A stretch of 64,000 nt of DNA. Source: Treponema vincentii F0403 (lineage in GTDB: Bacteria > Spirochaetota > Spirochaetia > Treponematales > Treponemataceae). The notes below the pieces were generated by a model that was not told where the DNA came from, ran no database searches, and saw only the letters and a program-made list of their open reading frames with translations. This document shows positions 26,660 through 34,999 of the stretch, one piece after another (the stretch's first letter is position 1; every line of letters starts with the position of its first letter). Both the position numbers and the translations under genes were made by a program. The stretch spans positions 616,697-680,696 of the forward strand of contig NZ_KE332512.1 of assembly GCF_000412995.1 (NCBI RefSeq), read 5' to 3'.

Positions 26660-28429
26660 ATGATAGAAATGAAACGGACAGTTACCTGCGGTCAGCTGCA
26701 AAAAAGCGACGCCGGTAAAACAGTAGTATTAAACGGATGGGTACACCGCAAGCGCGACCACGGCGGTATCTCTTTTATAAACTTACGCGACCGCTACGGG
26801 CTTACGCAGGTGGTTGTCGATGACGATGCGAGCCCCGAACTGAAAGAAACCGCAGCCGGCTTAAAGATGGAATATTGTATTGCCGTTGAAGGTACGGTGC
26901 GGCTGCGCCCCGATTCGATGGTCAATACGGAAATGAGCACCGGTTATATCGAAGTAAAGGCGCAGCGCATCATGGTACTGTCAAAGAGCGCGGTGCTGCC
27001 CTTCCAGATTGACGAAAAAACCAACGCCAACGAAGACCTCCGGCTCAAGTACCGCTACCTCGACCTGCGCTCTCAAACCATGCAGGATCACCTGATACTG
27101 CGCTCGAAGGTTACGTTCGCCGTGCGGGAATACTTGACCGGTAAGAATTTCCTTGAAATTGAAACGCCCACTTTTATTAAATCCACGCCGGAGGGTGCGC
27201 GCGACTATCTCGTGCCGTCCCGCCTGTATCCCGGTAAGTTCTATGCGCTTCCGCAGTCCCCGCAGCTGTACAAGCAGATACTGATGGTCTCCGGTTTTGA
27301 CCGCTACTTTCAGATTGCCCGCTGCTACCGCGATGAAGATGCGCGCGGCGACCGCCAGCCTGAGTTCACCCAGATCGATATCGAAATGAGCTTTGTTTCC
27401 CGCGATGATGTCCTCAACGTTACCGAAGATATGTTCCGCACGGTGTTCAAAAAGACCATCGGCGCGGATTTGGCGCAAAGCTTTCCGCGCATCAGCTATG
27501 ACGACGCGATCGACCTCTACGGTACCGACAAGCCCGATATCCGCTTTGAAATGAAGCTGCAGGACGCCGCATGGATGGCGGAATGCACGGACTTTGCCGT
27601 GTTTAAAGATGCGCTCGCTGCCGGCGGTGCCGTTAAGGCGCTCACCGTAAAGGGACAGGCAGGCAGCTACAGCCGCAAAAAGATAGAAGAACTGGAAGCA
27701 ACGGCAAAGATATACAAGGCGAAGGGGCTTGCATGGACAAAAGTTGCAGGCGGCGCCTTTGAAGGCGGTATTGCCAAATACTGCGCCGGAGCGGAAGCGG
27801 AAATATGCAAAAAATTGAACGCGCAAGACGGAGACCTACTCCTCTTTGTTGCCGATGCAAAGTATAAAACCGCCTGTACCGCACTCGGCGCCGTTAGAAG
27901 CAAGCTCGGTAAGGATTTAAACCTGCTCGATCCCAAGGTATTCGCCTTTTTGTGGGTTATCGACTTCCCGCTCTTTGAATGGAACGAGGATGAGCAAAAA
28001 TGGGATCCCGCACACCACATGTTCTCCGCGCCGCAGGAACGCTACCTTGACACCTTGGAGCAAAACCCCGGCGAGGTAAAAGGCGACCTCTACGACCTCG
28101 TACTGAACGGATACGAAGTTGCATCCGGCTCAATCAGAATCCACAATCCGGAGCTGCAAAAACGGATATTCAGTATCGTCGGCTTTAACCCCGCCGATGC
28201 GGAAAAGAAGTTCGGCTTTTTAACGGAGGCCTTCAAATACGGTGCACCGCCCCACGGAGGCATCGCTCCCGGTCTTGACCGCATCGTGATGCTGATGGCA
28301 GGCGAAACCTCGATTAAAGAAGTCATCGCCTTCCCCAAAAACACCTTCGCTGTCAGCCCTATGGACGAAAGCCCCAGCGAAGTCGACGAAAAGCAGCTCG
28401 CCGAACTGCACTTGAGCATCCGGGAATAA
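26660..28429 (+). CDS. aspS: Aspartyl-tRNA synthetase
   Basis: 589 residues, the bacterial-type length. The N-terminal OB fold holds GWVHRKRDHGGISFINLRDRYG (about 24-45). Class II motif 2 is FDRYFQIARCYRDEDARGDRQPEFTQID (about 213-240), the bacterial GAD insertion follows (about 290-420), and motif 3 is GGIAPGLDRIVMLM (about 543-556). It charges tRNA-Asp (or Asp/Asn if no AsnRS exists). ATG 26660 or 26669 could be the start; neither has a ribosome site, and the promoter leaves almost no leader. epmA follows after 3 bases. Confidence 0.95.
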   Translation: MIEMKRTVTCGQLQKSDAGKTVVLNGWVHRKRDHGGISFINLRDRYGLTQVVVDDDASPELKETAAGLKMEYCIAVEGTVRLRPDSMVNTEMSTGYIEVKAQRIMVLSKSAVLPFQIDEKTNANEDLRLKYRYLDLRSQTMQDHLILRSKVTFAVREYLTGKNFLEIETPTFIKSTPEGARDYLVPSRLYPGKFYALPQSPQLYKQILMVSGFDRYFQIARCYRDEDARGDRQPEFTQIDIEMSFVSRDDVLNVTEDMFRTVFKKTIGADLAQSFPRISYDDAIDLYGTDKPDIRFEMKLQDAAWMAECTDFAVFKDALAAGGAVKALTVKGQAGSYSRKKIEELEATAKIYKAKGLAWTKVAGGAFEGGIAKYCAGAEAEICKKLNAQDGDLLLFVADAKYKTACTALGAVRSKLGKDLNLLDPKVFAFLWVIDFPLFEWNEDEQKWDPAHHMFSAPQERYLDTLEQNPGEVKGDLYDLVLNGYEVASGSIRIHNPELQKRIFSIVGFNPADAEKKFGFLTEAFKYGAPPHGGIAPGLDRIVMLMAGETSIKEVIAFPKNTFAVSPMDESPSEVDEKQLAELHLSIRE

Positions 28430-28432
28430 CCG

Positions 28433-29461
28433 GTGGATATAGAAGCCCTTGAATTCCGTGCGGCTTGTTTGCAGGCGGTGCGGAATTTTTTTATCGGCCG
28501 CGGCTATTTGGAGCTGGACACTCCGGCACTTGCTCCGGCGCTCATCCCCGAAAGCTGCCTTGAAGTGTTCCGCACGGAATACCTCAAACCCTTTAAAACC
28601 GGCGAAGAGGCGGCAGTTCCGCTCTTTCTCGTGCCCTCTCCGGAAGTATTCATCAAGCCGCTTATCGCCGCGCATGGGCGCTCGGTATTTCAGCTTTCCA
28701 AATGTTACCGCAACTGCGAATCCGTCGGGCATATTCACAACCCCGAATTTACCATGCTGGAATACTACACCATGCAGGCCGATTACCGCAATTCCATACT
28801 GATTACCGAAGCGTTTTTGCAGACAATGGCGCAGGCGGTTGCGGGACTGCCGCTTGCCGACCCCGAATTGGGAGCCGTTCTTTCCAAACCGTTTCTACAG
28901 CTGACGATGGACGAAGCCTTTAAACGCTACGCCGGTTTCTCCCTTGCCGAAGCGGAAACGCCGGAGCTTGCACTACATGCGGAACGGCTGGGGCTCGGCG
29001 GCAGGGTGCAGTACGAAGGCTGGGCGTGGGATGATTTATACGAACTGCTTTTGGTGCACTGTATAGAGCCGCAGCTCCCGCCCGATGTACCGGTTGCCCT
29101 TTTGGATTACCCCGCGCGGGTCCCCTGCCTTGCGCAGGAACGGACGGAAACCCGTACCGCCGCAGACGGCCGCCGTTATATATGGAAGACAAAAGAGCGG
29201 TGGGAAGTATATGTACGCGGGGTTGAACTCGCAAATTGTTATACCGAAGAGCGGGACGCCGAAGAAATTAATCACTCTTTTGCTGACGAAGCTGCAAACA
29301 AAAACACGACGGCACGGGTACCCCATCCCGTACCGGACAACTTCGGCGGAATATGCGCCCGTATGCCCCCCTGTTCCGGCGTCGCGATGGGCTTTGACCG
29401 CCTCATCATGCTGCTCGGCGGCAAAAAAACGCTCAGCTCCTTTCTATACGGCGGGATATAA
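28433..29461 (+). CDS. epmA: EpmA-like lysyltransferase acting on elongation factor P
   Basis: 342 residues, close to EpmA/GenX (about 325) and far shorter than lysyl-tRNA synthetase because the anticodon-binding domain is missing. Class II catalytic motifs are present: LDTPALAPALIPESCLEVF (about 25-43), LVPSPEVFIKPLIAAHGRSVFQLSKCYRN (about 65-93), NPEFTMLEYY, GVELANCYTEERDAEE and CSGVAMGFDRLIMLLGG (about 315-331). EpmA attaches (R)-beta-lysine to a conserved Lys of EF-P. GTG start 3 bases after the aspS stop implies translational coupling. The partner mutase EpmB is not in the window. Confidence 0.85.
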   Translation: MDIEALEFRAACLQAVRNFFIGRGYLELDTPALAPALIPESCLEVFRTEYLKPFKTGEEAAVPLFLVPSPEVFIKPLIAAHGRSVFQLSKCYRNCESVGHIHNPEFTMLEYYTMQADYRNSILITEAFLQTMAQAVAGLPLADPELGAVLSKPFLQLTMDEAFKRYAGFSLAEAETPELALHAERLGLGGRVQYEGWAWDDLYELLLVHCIEPQLPPDVPVALLDYPARVPCLAQERTETRTAADGRRYIWKTKERWEVYVRGVELANCYTEERDAEEINHSFADEAANKNTTARVPHPVPDNFGGICARMPPCSGVAMGFDRLIMLLGGKKTLSSFLYGGI

Positions 29462-29467
29462 ATGAAC

Positions 29468-29508
29468 TTGACGATACGTACTGTTTATTATATATTTGTA
29501 CGTACAAG
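29468..29508 (+). promoter_or_regulatory. Promoter and operator of the first toxin-antitoxin pair
   Basis: TTGACG (29468-29473), 17-base spacer, TATATT (29491-29496), immediately followed by the perfect palindrome TTGTACGTACAA (29497-29508). GATACGTA also occurs twice (29473-29480, 29513-29520). Typical of antitoxin self-repression. Confidence 0.65.
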
Positions 29509-29519
29509 GAGCGATACGT

Positions 29520-29759
29520 ATGCAAGCAAAATTAACGTTAAAAATGGATAAAAATATTATCGATTCGATGAAATGCTATGCGGCAAACAATAATAAAAGT
29601 CTTTCCCGGCTAGTTGAAGACTTTTTCAAAGCCTCTATCAAAGAAACAAAAGATATGATTAGTATTTCTCCTCTTGTAAAAGAATTAACAGGAATTATCA
29701 ACGAAAAAGATTTAGAAAGTAACGGTTATATCGACTATTTGGAAAAAAAATATGACTAA
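29520..29759 (+). CDS. Antitoxin of a PIN-toxin pair (ribbon-helix-helix/DUF6364-like)
   Basis: 79 residues. The N-terminus QAKLTLKMDKNIIDSMKCYAANNNKSLSRLVEDFFKA has the beta-strand plus two-helix pattern of a ribbon-helix-helix DNA-binding domain; the C-terminal ENGYIDYLEKKYD-like tail should bind the toxin. AAGGAG sits 8 bases before the ATG. The last 8 bases overlap the toxin gene (ATGACTAA). It likely represses its own promoter through the palindrome at 29497-29508. Confidence 0.8.
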   Translation: MQAKLTLKMDKNIIDSMKCYAANNNKSLSRLVEDFFKASIKETKDMISISPLVKELTGIINEKDLESNGYIDYLEKKYD

Positions 29760-30180
29760 AAAAATTTTTGTCGACTCGGATATCGTTTTAGATGTTCTGT
29801 GTAAAAGAGACCCTTACTATGAATATGCGGCAAAAGTTTTTTCATTAGCCGATATGAAAAAGCTGACCGTATATACTACTTCTTTGGTAGTTGCAAATGT
29901 CTATTATATTTTGCGCAAGGCAATAGGGATAGAAAAATCGAAAGAAGCATTACGGAAACTACGGCTTTTAGTAAAAATTATTTCGGTAGAGGAACGAGAA
30001 GTTGATTTAGCGCTCAATTCATCCTTTTCTGATTTTGAAGATGCACTACAATATTATACTGCAGTCAAGCATGGTATGGAGACCTTACTGACACGGAATA
30101 TAAAAGACTATAAAGAAAGAGATTTGATCATACAAACCCCTGAACAATTTATAAAAGGTATAACTTCGGCTGCTACATAA
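29752..30180 (+). CDS. PIN-domain ribonuclease toxin
   Basis: 142 residues. PIN-fold acidic residues are visible: VDSDIVLDVLCKR at the N-terminus (first Asp), a Glu/Asp set in the middle and SDFEDALQYYTAVKHGMETLLTRNIKDYKE (about 97-126), where the second and third acidic ligands lie. Such toxins cut RNA when the antitoxin is lost. It overlaps its antitoxin by 8 bases. It belongs to the PIN_3 type rather than the classical VapC of the next pair. Confidence 0.8.
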   Translation: MTKKIFVDSDIVLDVLCKRDPYYEYAAKVFSLADMKKLTVYTTSLVVANVYYILRKAIGIEKSKEALRKLRLLVKIISVEEREVDLALNSSFSDFEDALQYYTAVKHGMETLLTRNIKDYKERDLIIQTPEQFIKGITSAAT

Positions 30181-30341
30181 ATGAACAAGAATTAGAAAAC
30201 ATTGATATTGAATTGGACTAATCAATGTGGAAAATAGTTTATCATCCGAAGGCAATAATGGAAATCATTGTGATTTCTGTACGACAGGATAATGAGGTAT
30301 ATGAAATTGCAGCAAAAATTACATCCGTATATTTATTCTGA
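30180..30341 (+). pseudogene. Debris of a third toxin-antitoxin pair
   Basis: A short frame ending ...NEQELENIDIELD-stop (30180-30221) looks like the C-terminal tail of an antitoxin. Four bases on, MWKIVYHPKAIMEIIV...AAKITSVYLF (30225-30341) looks like the start of a RelE/ParE-type toxin that stops after 38 codons. Both pieces are too short to work. Assignment rests on pattern and location between two complete pairs. Confidence 0.4.
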
Positions 30342-30371
30342 TTACTTATATAAATATACTTGTAAATATAC

Positions 30372-30400
30372 TTGATTTTTGTAATAAAGCGTTTTATAGT
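30372..30400 (+). promoter_or_regulatory. Promoter of the vapBC pair
   Basis: TTGATT (30372-30377), 17-base spacer, TATAGT (30395-30400). The -35 overlaps the second of two AAATATACTTG direct repeats, candidate operator half-sites. Confidence 0.55.
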
Positions 30401-30420
30401 GGTATATAAGAGGTGTGAAT

Positions 30421-30642
30421 ATGCCGCAATTATCACTGTATGTTACACAAGACCAGCTGCTTAAAATTGAAAATGAAGCTCATGGAGAAAAAATGTCGCT
30501 TTCAAAGTGGGTCGTAAGCAAAATTATGGAAAACATAGAACCTCATTATCCGGACGGCTGGGCTGATTTGTTCGGTTCCGTTTCCGATTCTTCATTTACC
30601 AGACCTGATCAACCAAAACTTGAAATACGAGAGGCTCTTTAA
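30421..30642 (+). CDS. vapB: VapB-type antitoxin
   Basis: 73 residues from ATG 30421 (AGAGG 7 bases upstream; the frame also opens at a GTG at 30415). The N-terminus PQLSLYVTQDQLLKIENEAHGEKMSLSKWVVSKI is a ribbon-helix-helix pattern, and the acidic, Asp/Pro-rich tail should wrap the toxin. TAATG overlap with vapC shows coupled translation. Confidence 0.8.
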   Translation: MPQLSLYVTQDQLLKIENEAHGEKMSLSKWVVSKIMENIEPHYPDGWADLFGSVSDSSFTRPDQPKLEIREAL

Positions 30643-31067
30643 TGTATTTTGTAGACTCAAACACATGCATTTACTTTATGAATGGAAAGTTTCCGTCTAT
30701 TCGAGAAAAATTTTTATCAATTTCACCAAAAAATATAAAAATTTCTTCAGTAGTAAAAGGAGAGCTTTTACTGGGTGCATTTAAAAGCCGGACAAGAGAG
30801 GCCACTACGGAGAAAGTAGAAAAATTTTTAAAGCCGTTTGAAATTGTAGACTTTACAGATAAAATGTCTTACGATTACGCAGAAATCCGAAAAGATTTGG
30901 AGTTTGCAGGTACACCAATAGGCGCAAATGATTTGCTTATAGCTGCGACCGTGCTGCATGAAAACGCGATTCTTATTACTCACAATGTAGATGAATTCTC
31001 AAGAGTAAACGGTTTAAAAATTGAAGATTGGGTAGAAGATAACACCTACCCCCCGTTTCAACACTGA
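30642..31067 (+). CDS. vapC: VapC-type PIN-domain toxin
   Basis: 141 residues. Classical VapC motifs: MYFVDSNTCIYFMNG (first Asp), SSVVKGELLLGA (conserved Glu, about 37-48), GTPIGANDLLIAATVLHENAILITHNVDEFSRVNGLKIEDW (about 90-130: third Asp and the THN motif). Predicted Mg-dependent ribonuclease, often against tRNA or rRNA. It ends 40 bases before the terminator shared with rny. Confidence 0.9.
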   Translation: MYFVDSNTCIYFMNGKFPSIREKFLSISPKNIKISSVVKGELLLGAFKSRTREATTEKVEKFLKPFEIVDFTDKMSYDYAEIRKDLEFAGTPIGANDLLIAATVLHENAILITHNVDEFSRVNGLKIEDWVEDNTYPPFQH

Positions 31068-31107
31068 CATTGCCGCTTATGATTGCTGCAAAAAAGCGGC
31101 ACCGCAT

Positions 31108-31141
31108 AAAAAAGCCGCCCTTACTAAGGACGGCTTTTTTG
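31108..31141. terminator. Bidirectional terminator between vapC and rny
   Basis: AAAAAAGCCGCC...GGACGGCTTTTTT: GC-rich stem with A- and T-tracts on either side, between two converging genes. Confidence 0.85.
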
Positions 31142-32683
31142 CTACCGTGCGTATTCGATAATACGTGTTTCGCGGATAAGCGTTACGCGGATACGGCCGG
31201 GATATTTCAGATCGTTTTCAATCTTTTTCGCAATATCCCTTCCCAAGGATTTTACTTCTTGATCGGGTATCTTTTCATTGTTTACTAATACCCGCAACTC
31301 GCGGCCTGCTTGGATTGCATAAGCTTTTTCAACGCCCGGGAAACCTTCCGCAATTGCCTCAAGGTTCTCAAGCCGGCGGACATAGTTATCCATCGTTTCG
31401 CGGCGTGCACCCGGCCGTGCGGCGGAAATTGCATCGGCAATCTGCACCAATATGGATTCCACGCAAGAAGGCTCTATATCGTTATGGTGCGAACCGACCG
31501 CATTTACGATACGCGGATCGAGACTCATCTTCCGTGTCATCTCCATACCAACCTCGGCATGGTTCTTATCGGAATCCGCTTCGGCTCCCTTACCGATATC
31601 GTGCAGTAAGCCGCCTCGTTTTGCTATTTCCACATTTGCACCGATTTCCGCAGCAAGCGTACCTGCTAAAATAGCAACCTCTTTGGAATGCTGCAGCACA
31701 TTCTGCCCGTAACTCGTTCTAAAATGCAGACGGCCGAGCGCACGAACCATCTCCTGTCCCATATCGTGGATGCCGAGGTCAAAGAGCACCTTCTCCCCTT
31801 CCTCGTACACGGTCTGCGAAATTTCCCTCGTAACCTTCTGTACGATTTCTTCAATCCGTGCGGGATGTATCCGTCCGTCCAGAATAAGCCGTTCCAATGC
31901 AATACGGGCAATTTCCTTCCGTACCGGATCAAAACAGGAAATAACGACTGCTTCGGGCGTATCGTCGATAATAATATCCACGCCGGTTAAGGTTTCCAAA
32001 GCGCGTATATTGCGTCCTTCCCGCCCGATAATCCGTCCCTTCATTTCATCGCTCGGCAAACTGACCGTAGAAACGGTTATATCGCTGGTCGTTTCCGTAG
32101 TCAGCCGCTGAATGGTCGTAACCAAAATATCACGCGCTTTTTTTTCAGCGGTAAGGTTCGCTTCTTCTTCTATTCTATTGATAAGAACCTGCGCGTCCTT
32201 CTTCGCCTCATTTGCAAGGCTCTGGATAATCAAATCCTTGGCCTGAGCCTGTGTTAAACCGGAAATCCGCTCCAGCTCTTCCTTATACCGTTCTTCCTCC
32301 CCATCCAAGACTTTTTCACGTTCGTCAAGCGCATCCTTCCGCTCAACGAGTTGCTTTTCATTTTTTTCTGCCAATTCCAGCCGTTTATCCAGCTGTTCTT
32401 CTTTTTGGGTTAAGCGGCGTTCCATCCGTTGAAGGTCGCTTCTCCGTTCGCGGTTCTCTCGTTCTTGTTGATTTCTTTCCCGAATAAGTTGTTCTTTTGC
32501 CTCAAGAAGAATATCCTTCTTTTGAGCTTCAGCCTCTTTTATAGCCTCCTGTAAAACCCGCTCTGCACGCTGTTCAGAAGCAGATAGTTGAAATCTGGCA
32601 TACAGCCAGCGAATCGTCCATCCAAGAATTAAACCGATAATTACGAGAGCAATACACACGATCACCATCATGATTCCTGACAT
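31142..32683 (-). CDS. rny: Ribonuclease Y
   Basis: 513 residues, standard length. One N-terminal membrane helix (MMVIVCIALVIIGLILGWTI), a long charged coiled coil (about 40-190), a KH domain (SLPSDEMKGRIIGREGRNIRALETLTGVDIIIDDTPE, about 204-240) and an HD hydrolase domain with LLHDIGKGAEADSDKNHAEVG (about 355-375). RNase Y is the membrane-bound endonuclease starting mRNA decay in many bacteria without RNase E. AAGGAG 6 bases upstream. Probably the last gene of the parA-parB-lipase-rny transcript. Confidence 0.97.
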   Translation of the reverse strand: MSGIMMVIVCIALVIIGLILGWTIRWLYARFQLSASEQRAERVLQEAIKEAEAQKKDILLEAKEQLIRERNQQERENRERRSDLQRMERRLTQKEEQLDKRLELAEKNEKQLVERKDALDEREKVLDGEEERYKEELERISGLTQAQAKDLIIQSLANEAKKDAQVLINRIEEEANLTAEKKARDILVTTIQRLTTETTSDITVSTVSLPSDEMKGRIIGREGRNIRALETLTGVDIIIDDTPEAVVISCFDPVRKEIARIALERLILDGRIHPARIEEIVQKVTREISQTVYEEGEKVLFDLGIHDMGQEMVRALGRLHFRTSYGQNVLQHSKEVAILAGTLAAEIGANVEIAKRGGLLHDIGKGAEADSDKNHAEVGMEMTRKMSLDPRIVNAVGSHHNDIEPSCVESILVQIADAISAARPGARRETMDNYVRRLENLEAIAEGFPGVEKAYAIQAGRELRVLVNNEKIPDQEVKSLGRDIAKKIENDLKYPGRIRVTLIRETRIIEYAR

Positions 32684-32771
32684 GTTTGCTCCTTATAACA
32701 GCATATAACTGTCATTTTAAACTTTATACCGAATAACTCAAAATGTCAATGATTTTCTTATTTAGTAGGCA

Positions 32772-33884
32772 CTACGGATAGGGAAAATGCGTGTAAACGG
32801 CTCCGAAGAAGGATTTAATGACGGCGAAGAGTTCTTTGCGCCGCTCGGAATCTACCGTGTGAAGCTCTTGCAAAATATGCAGCGAATGGGCAAGTCCGTT
32901 GGCGGTTAATTCGCTAAGCGTTTCCGCTCCGGTGCCGAACATCACTTCAAACAGCGTGGTAATAAATTCCTTCCGTTCCGTATCATCAAGACGGGAAAGC
33001 CATGTTTGTACGGCTTTTTCCGCAAAATAGCTTTCCTTGGTACGGCCTTCCTGATGTGTTACGAATTCATCCCGCTTAATTTGCCAAGAAAACGCATCAT
33101 GCTGCCAAAGCGTATTTGCTTCGGAACTTTCGATAACCGTATAATAAGGAAAATACGAAAGCAAAACGCCGACAACGGAAGACTGCGGGATAAAAGAAGC
33201 GGTTTTGGGCAAAATTGCCTGAAATCCGTCCCACTGTTTGATATCAAAGGCGAAACCGGGGCCGTCAAAGCAGAATATCCGCTCAATCCGCTCCCGTATC
33301 GAAGCGGCGGCGCTTCCCGCTGCATAGAGCGCAAGGTTGCCGCCTTTGGAATGTCCCGCAATAGAGAGCTTTTCGGCGCCGCACGCAACGGCAGATGCCG
33401 CCGCCGAAAGGTATTGCACCGCTGCGGAATGCGACGGAACGGCATCCTGCAAACAGAGCAGGCAATCTTCTTTCCAGCCGATAAGCGAATCGTCCGTCCC
33501 CCGATACACGATACACACATCGCCTGTCGGAAGGACGGCAGTCAGGGCTGCAAATTGCTTATTTGTAGTTCGGTTCACCTCGTTTACAAACCCCTTTAAA
33601 AGGATGGAACCGAAGCGCTCCGTTTCCGCAGCGGCTTTAAGCAAATCGGCGGTGAGCGGGTTGATAAACACACCGAACTCTTCGGGGGTTCCACGTGTAG
33701 AATCGGCGGCATAGATACGGGCAGCTTCCCCCAGCGTAATGCCGCCGTTAAATTGTTCGGGTATAATGCCGGAAAAGTTAAGGTAAGAAAGCTGGCACAG
33801 AACCAGCGCATCTATTTTGTTGAACGGGCGTACCTCAAATGAAAGGTCGCCGCGCCACTGTACATAATCGGAAAGGTTTGCCAT
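32772..33884 (-). CDS. Mbeg1-like (DUF2974) alpha/beta-hydrolase
   Basis: 370 residues. The start NLSDYVQWRGDLSFEVRPFNKIDALVLCQLSYLNFSGI is the DUF2974/Mbeg1-like signature; the nucleophile elbow GHSKGGNLALYAA (about 172-184) and VYRGTDDSLIGWKEDC (about 125-140) support a lipase-like fold. Family members are predicted cytoplasmic lipases; the substrate is unknown. It begins 23 bases after parB with no clear ribosome site. Confidence 0.85.
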   Translation of the reverse strand: MANLSDYVQWRGDLSFEVRPFNKIDALVLCQLSYLNFSGIIPEQFNGGITLGEAARIYAADSTRGTPEEFGVFINPLTADLLKAAAETERFGSILLKGFVNEVNRTTNKQFAALTAVLPTGDVCIVYRGTDDSLIGWKEDCLLCLQDAVPSHSAAVQYLSAAASAVACGAEKLSIAGHSKGGNLALYAAGSAAASIRERIERIFCFDGPGFAFDIKQWDGFQAILPKTASFIPQSSVVGVLLSYFPYYTVIESSEANTLWQHDAFSWQIKRDEFVTHQEGRTKESYFAEKAVQTWLSRLDDTERKEFITTLFEVMFGTGAETLSELTANGLAHSLHILQELHTVDSERRKELFAVIKSFFGAVYTHFPYP

Positions 33885-33907
33885 AGAATTTATTTAATTT
33901 CTTACTG

Positions 33908-34999
33908 TTATTTTGCGGCAATCTTGTTATAGAGCGCATCAAGGTCGGCCTGTGAAAAATACGAAATATACACAATGCCTTTTTCAAGATTGCCTTTAAT
34001 TTCAACCTTTGTGCCGAGCGCATCGATAAACTGCTGCTCAATATCCTTGACCGCAAGCTGCGCGTCATCCGCGTCCGGCTGTTTTGCCTGCTGCGGCTCC
34101 GTTTTTTTCTGACCCGTACGACTGCCGCTTTTCAGCTGAGCCGCCTGCATTTCAGCCTCCCGCACGGAAAGCGCGTGCTCCGTAATGCGGGTAAACAGCA
34201 GGGTTTGATCCGCCGGATTGATAAGCGAAAGGATTGCCCGTGCATGGCCGGCGGTGATGGCGCCTTTTTCAAGCGCTGTCTGCATCCGGTCGGGCAGCTG
34301 TAAAAGCCGCATCGCATTGGCAACCGCCGACCTGCTCTTCCCTACCCTCTTGGCGGTTTCCTCTTGATTGAGGTTGGACAGCTGCATAATTTCCTGATAC
34401 GCCTTGGCTTCTTCAATCGGGTTGAGATTTTCCCGCTGGATATTTTCGATAAGCGCAATTTCAAGTTTTTTGCTGTTTTCAAATTCGCGGAAGATAACCG
34501 GCACCCGCGTAAGCCCCGCTAAAAGCGCCGCCCTCGTTCTCCGCTCCCCGGCAATAATGTAATAGTTTTCGCCGTCTTTTTCCGCAATAATCGGCTGAAT
34601 AATACCGTGCTCTTTAATTGAAGCGGCAAGCTCCTGCAAGCTTTCCTCGTTAAAAGTACGGCGGGGCTGATACGGATTAGGTTTGAGCAGCGCGGGGTCA
34701 AGTTCAACCGGCGCGGAACCGGCGGTAGGCGCTTGCGTACCGGCCGCTTGTGCAGCGGATGCCAGCATCGCAGTTCCCTGCATCGCAGCAGCTTGTGCCT
34801 CACCCTGTTGTGAACTTACCGGCCGACCACCGGCCGATTGTGAACCGGCCGCTTGTCCGCCGTTCGGGTACCCGCCGGCAGGCTGCGCGGTATTCGATTG
34901 TGCATCGGCAGATTGCGCAACGGCCTCATTCGAGTACAAATCCGTAATATCGGGGGGAATTAGGGAGTCGAGCCCCTTACCTAACGCAGACTTAGGCAC
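33908..34999 (-). CDS. parB: Chromosome-partition protein ParB/Spo0J
   Basis: 363 residues from a GTG start at 34999 (AGGAGG upstream; GTG overlaps the parA stop by 8 bases). The open frame continues upstream inside parA, but that part is a shadow. SALGKGLDSLIP is the ParA-interacting N-terminus. An Ala/Gln/Gly-rich linker (about 25-100) is unusually long. The CTP-binding ParB domain follows (LLKPNPYQPRRTF, IIAGERRTRAALLAG, ENIQRENLNPIEEA, about 108-200), then an HTH (NQEETAKRVGKSRSAVANAMRLLQLP, about 212-237) and a dimerisation tail. It loads on parS near the origin and works with ParA. Confidence 0.93.
   Translation of the reverse strand: MPKSALGKGLDSLIPPDITDLYSNEAVAQSADAQSNTAQPAGGYPNGGQAAGSQSAGGRPVSSQQGEAQAAAMQGTAMLASAAQAAGTQAPTAGSAPVELDPALLKPNPYQPRRTFNEESLQELAASIKEHGIIQPIIAEKDGENYYIIAGERRTRAALLAGLTRVPVIFREFENSKKLEIALIENIQRENLNPIEEAKAYQEIMQLSNLNQEETAKRVGKSRSAVANAMRLLQLPDRMQTALEKGAITAGHARAILSLINPADQTLLFTRITEHALSVREAEMQAAQLKSGSRTGQKKTEPQQAKQPDADDAQLAVKDIEQQFIDALGTKVEIKGNLEKGIVYISYFSQADLDALYNKIAAK

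Noticed and set aside
26981-27826. A 281-codon open frame on the minus strand opposite aspS
   Set aside because: It mirrors the codon pattern of aspS, has no ribosome site or recognisable family, and aspS is certain.
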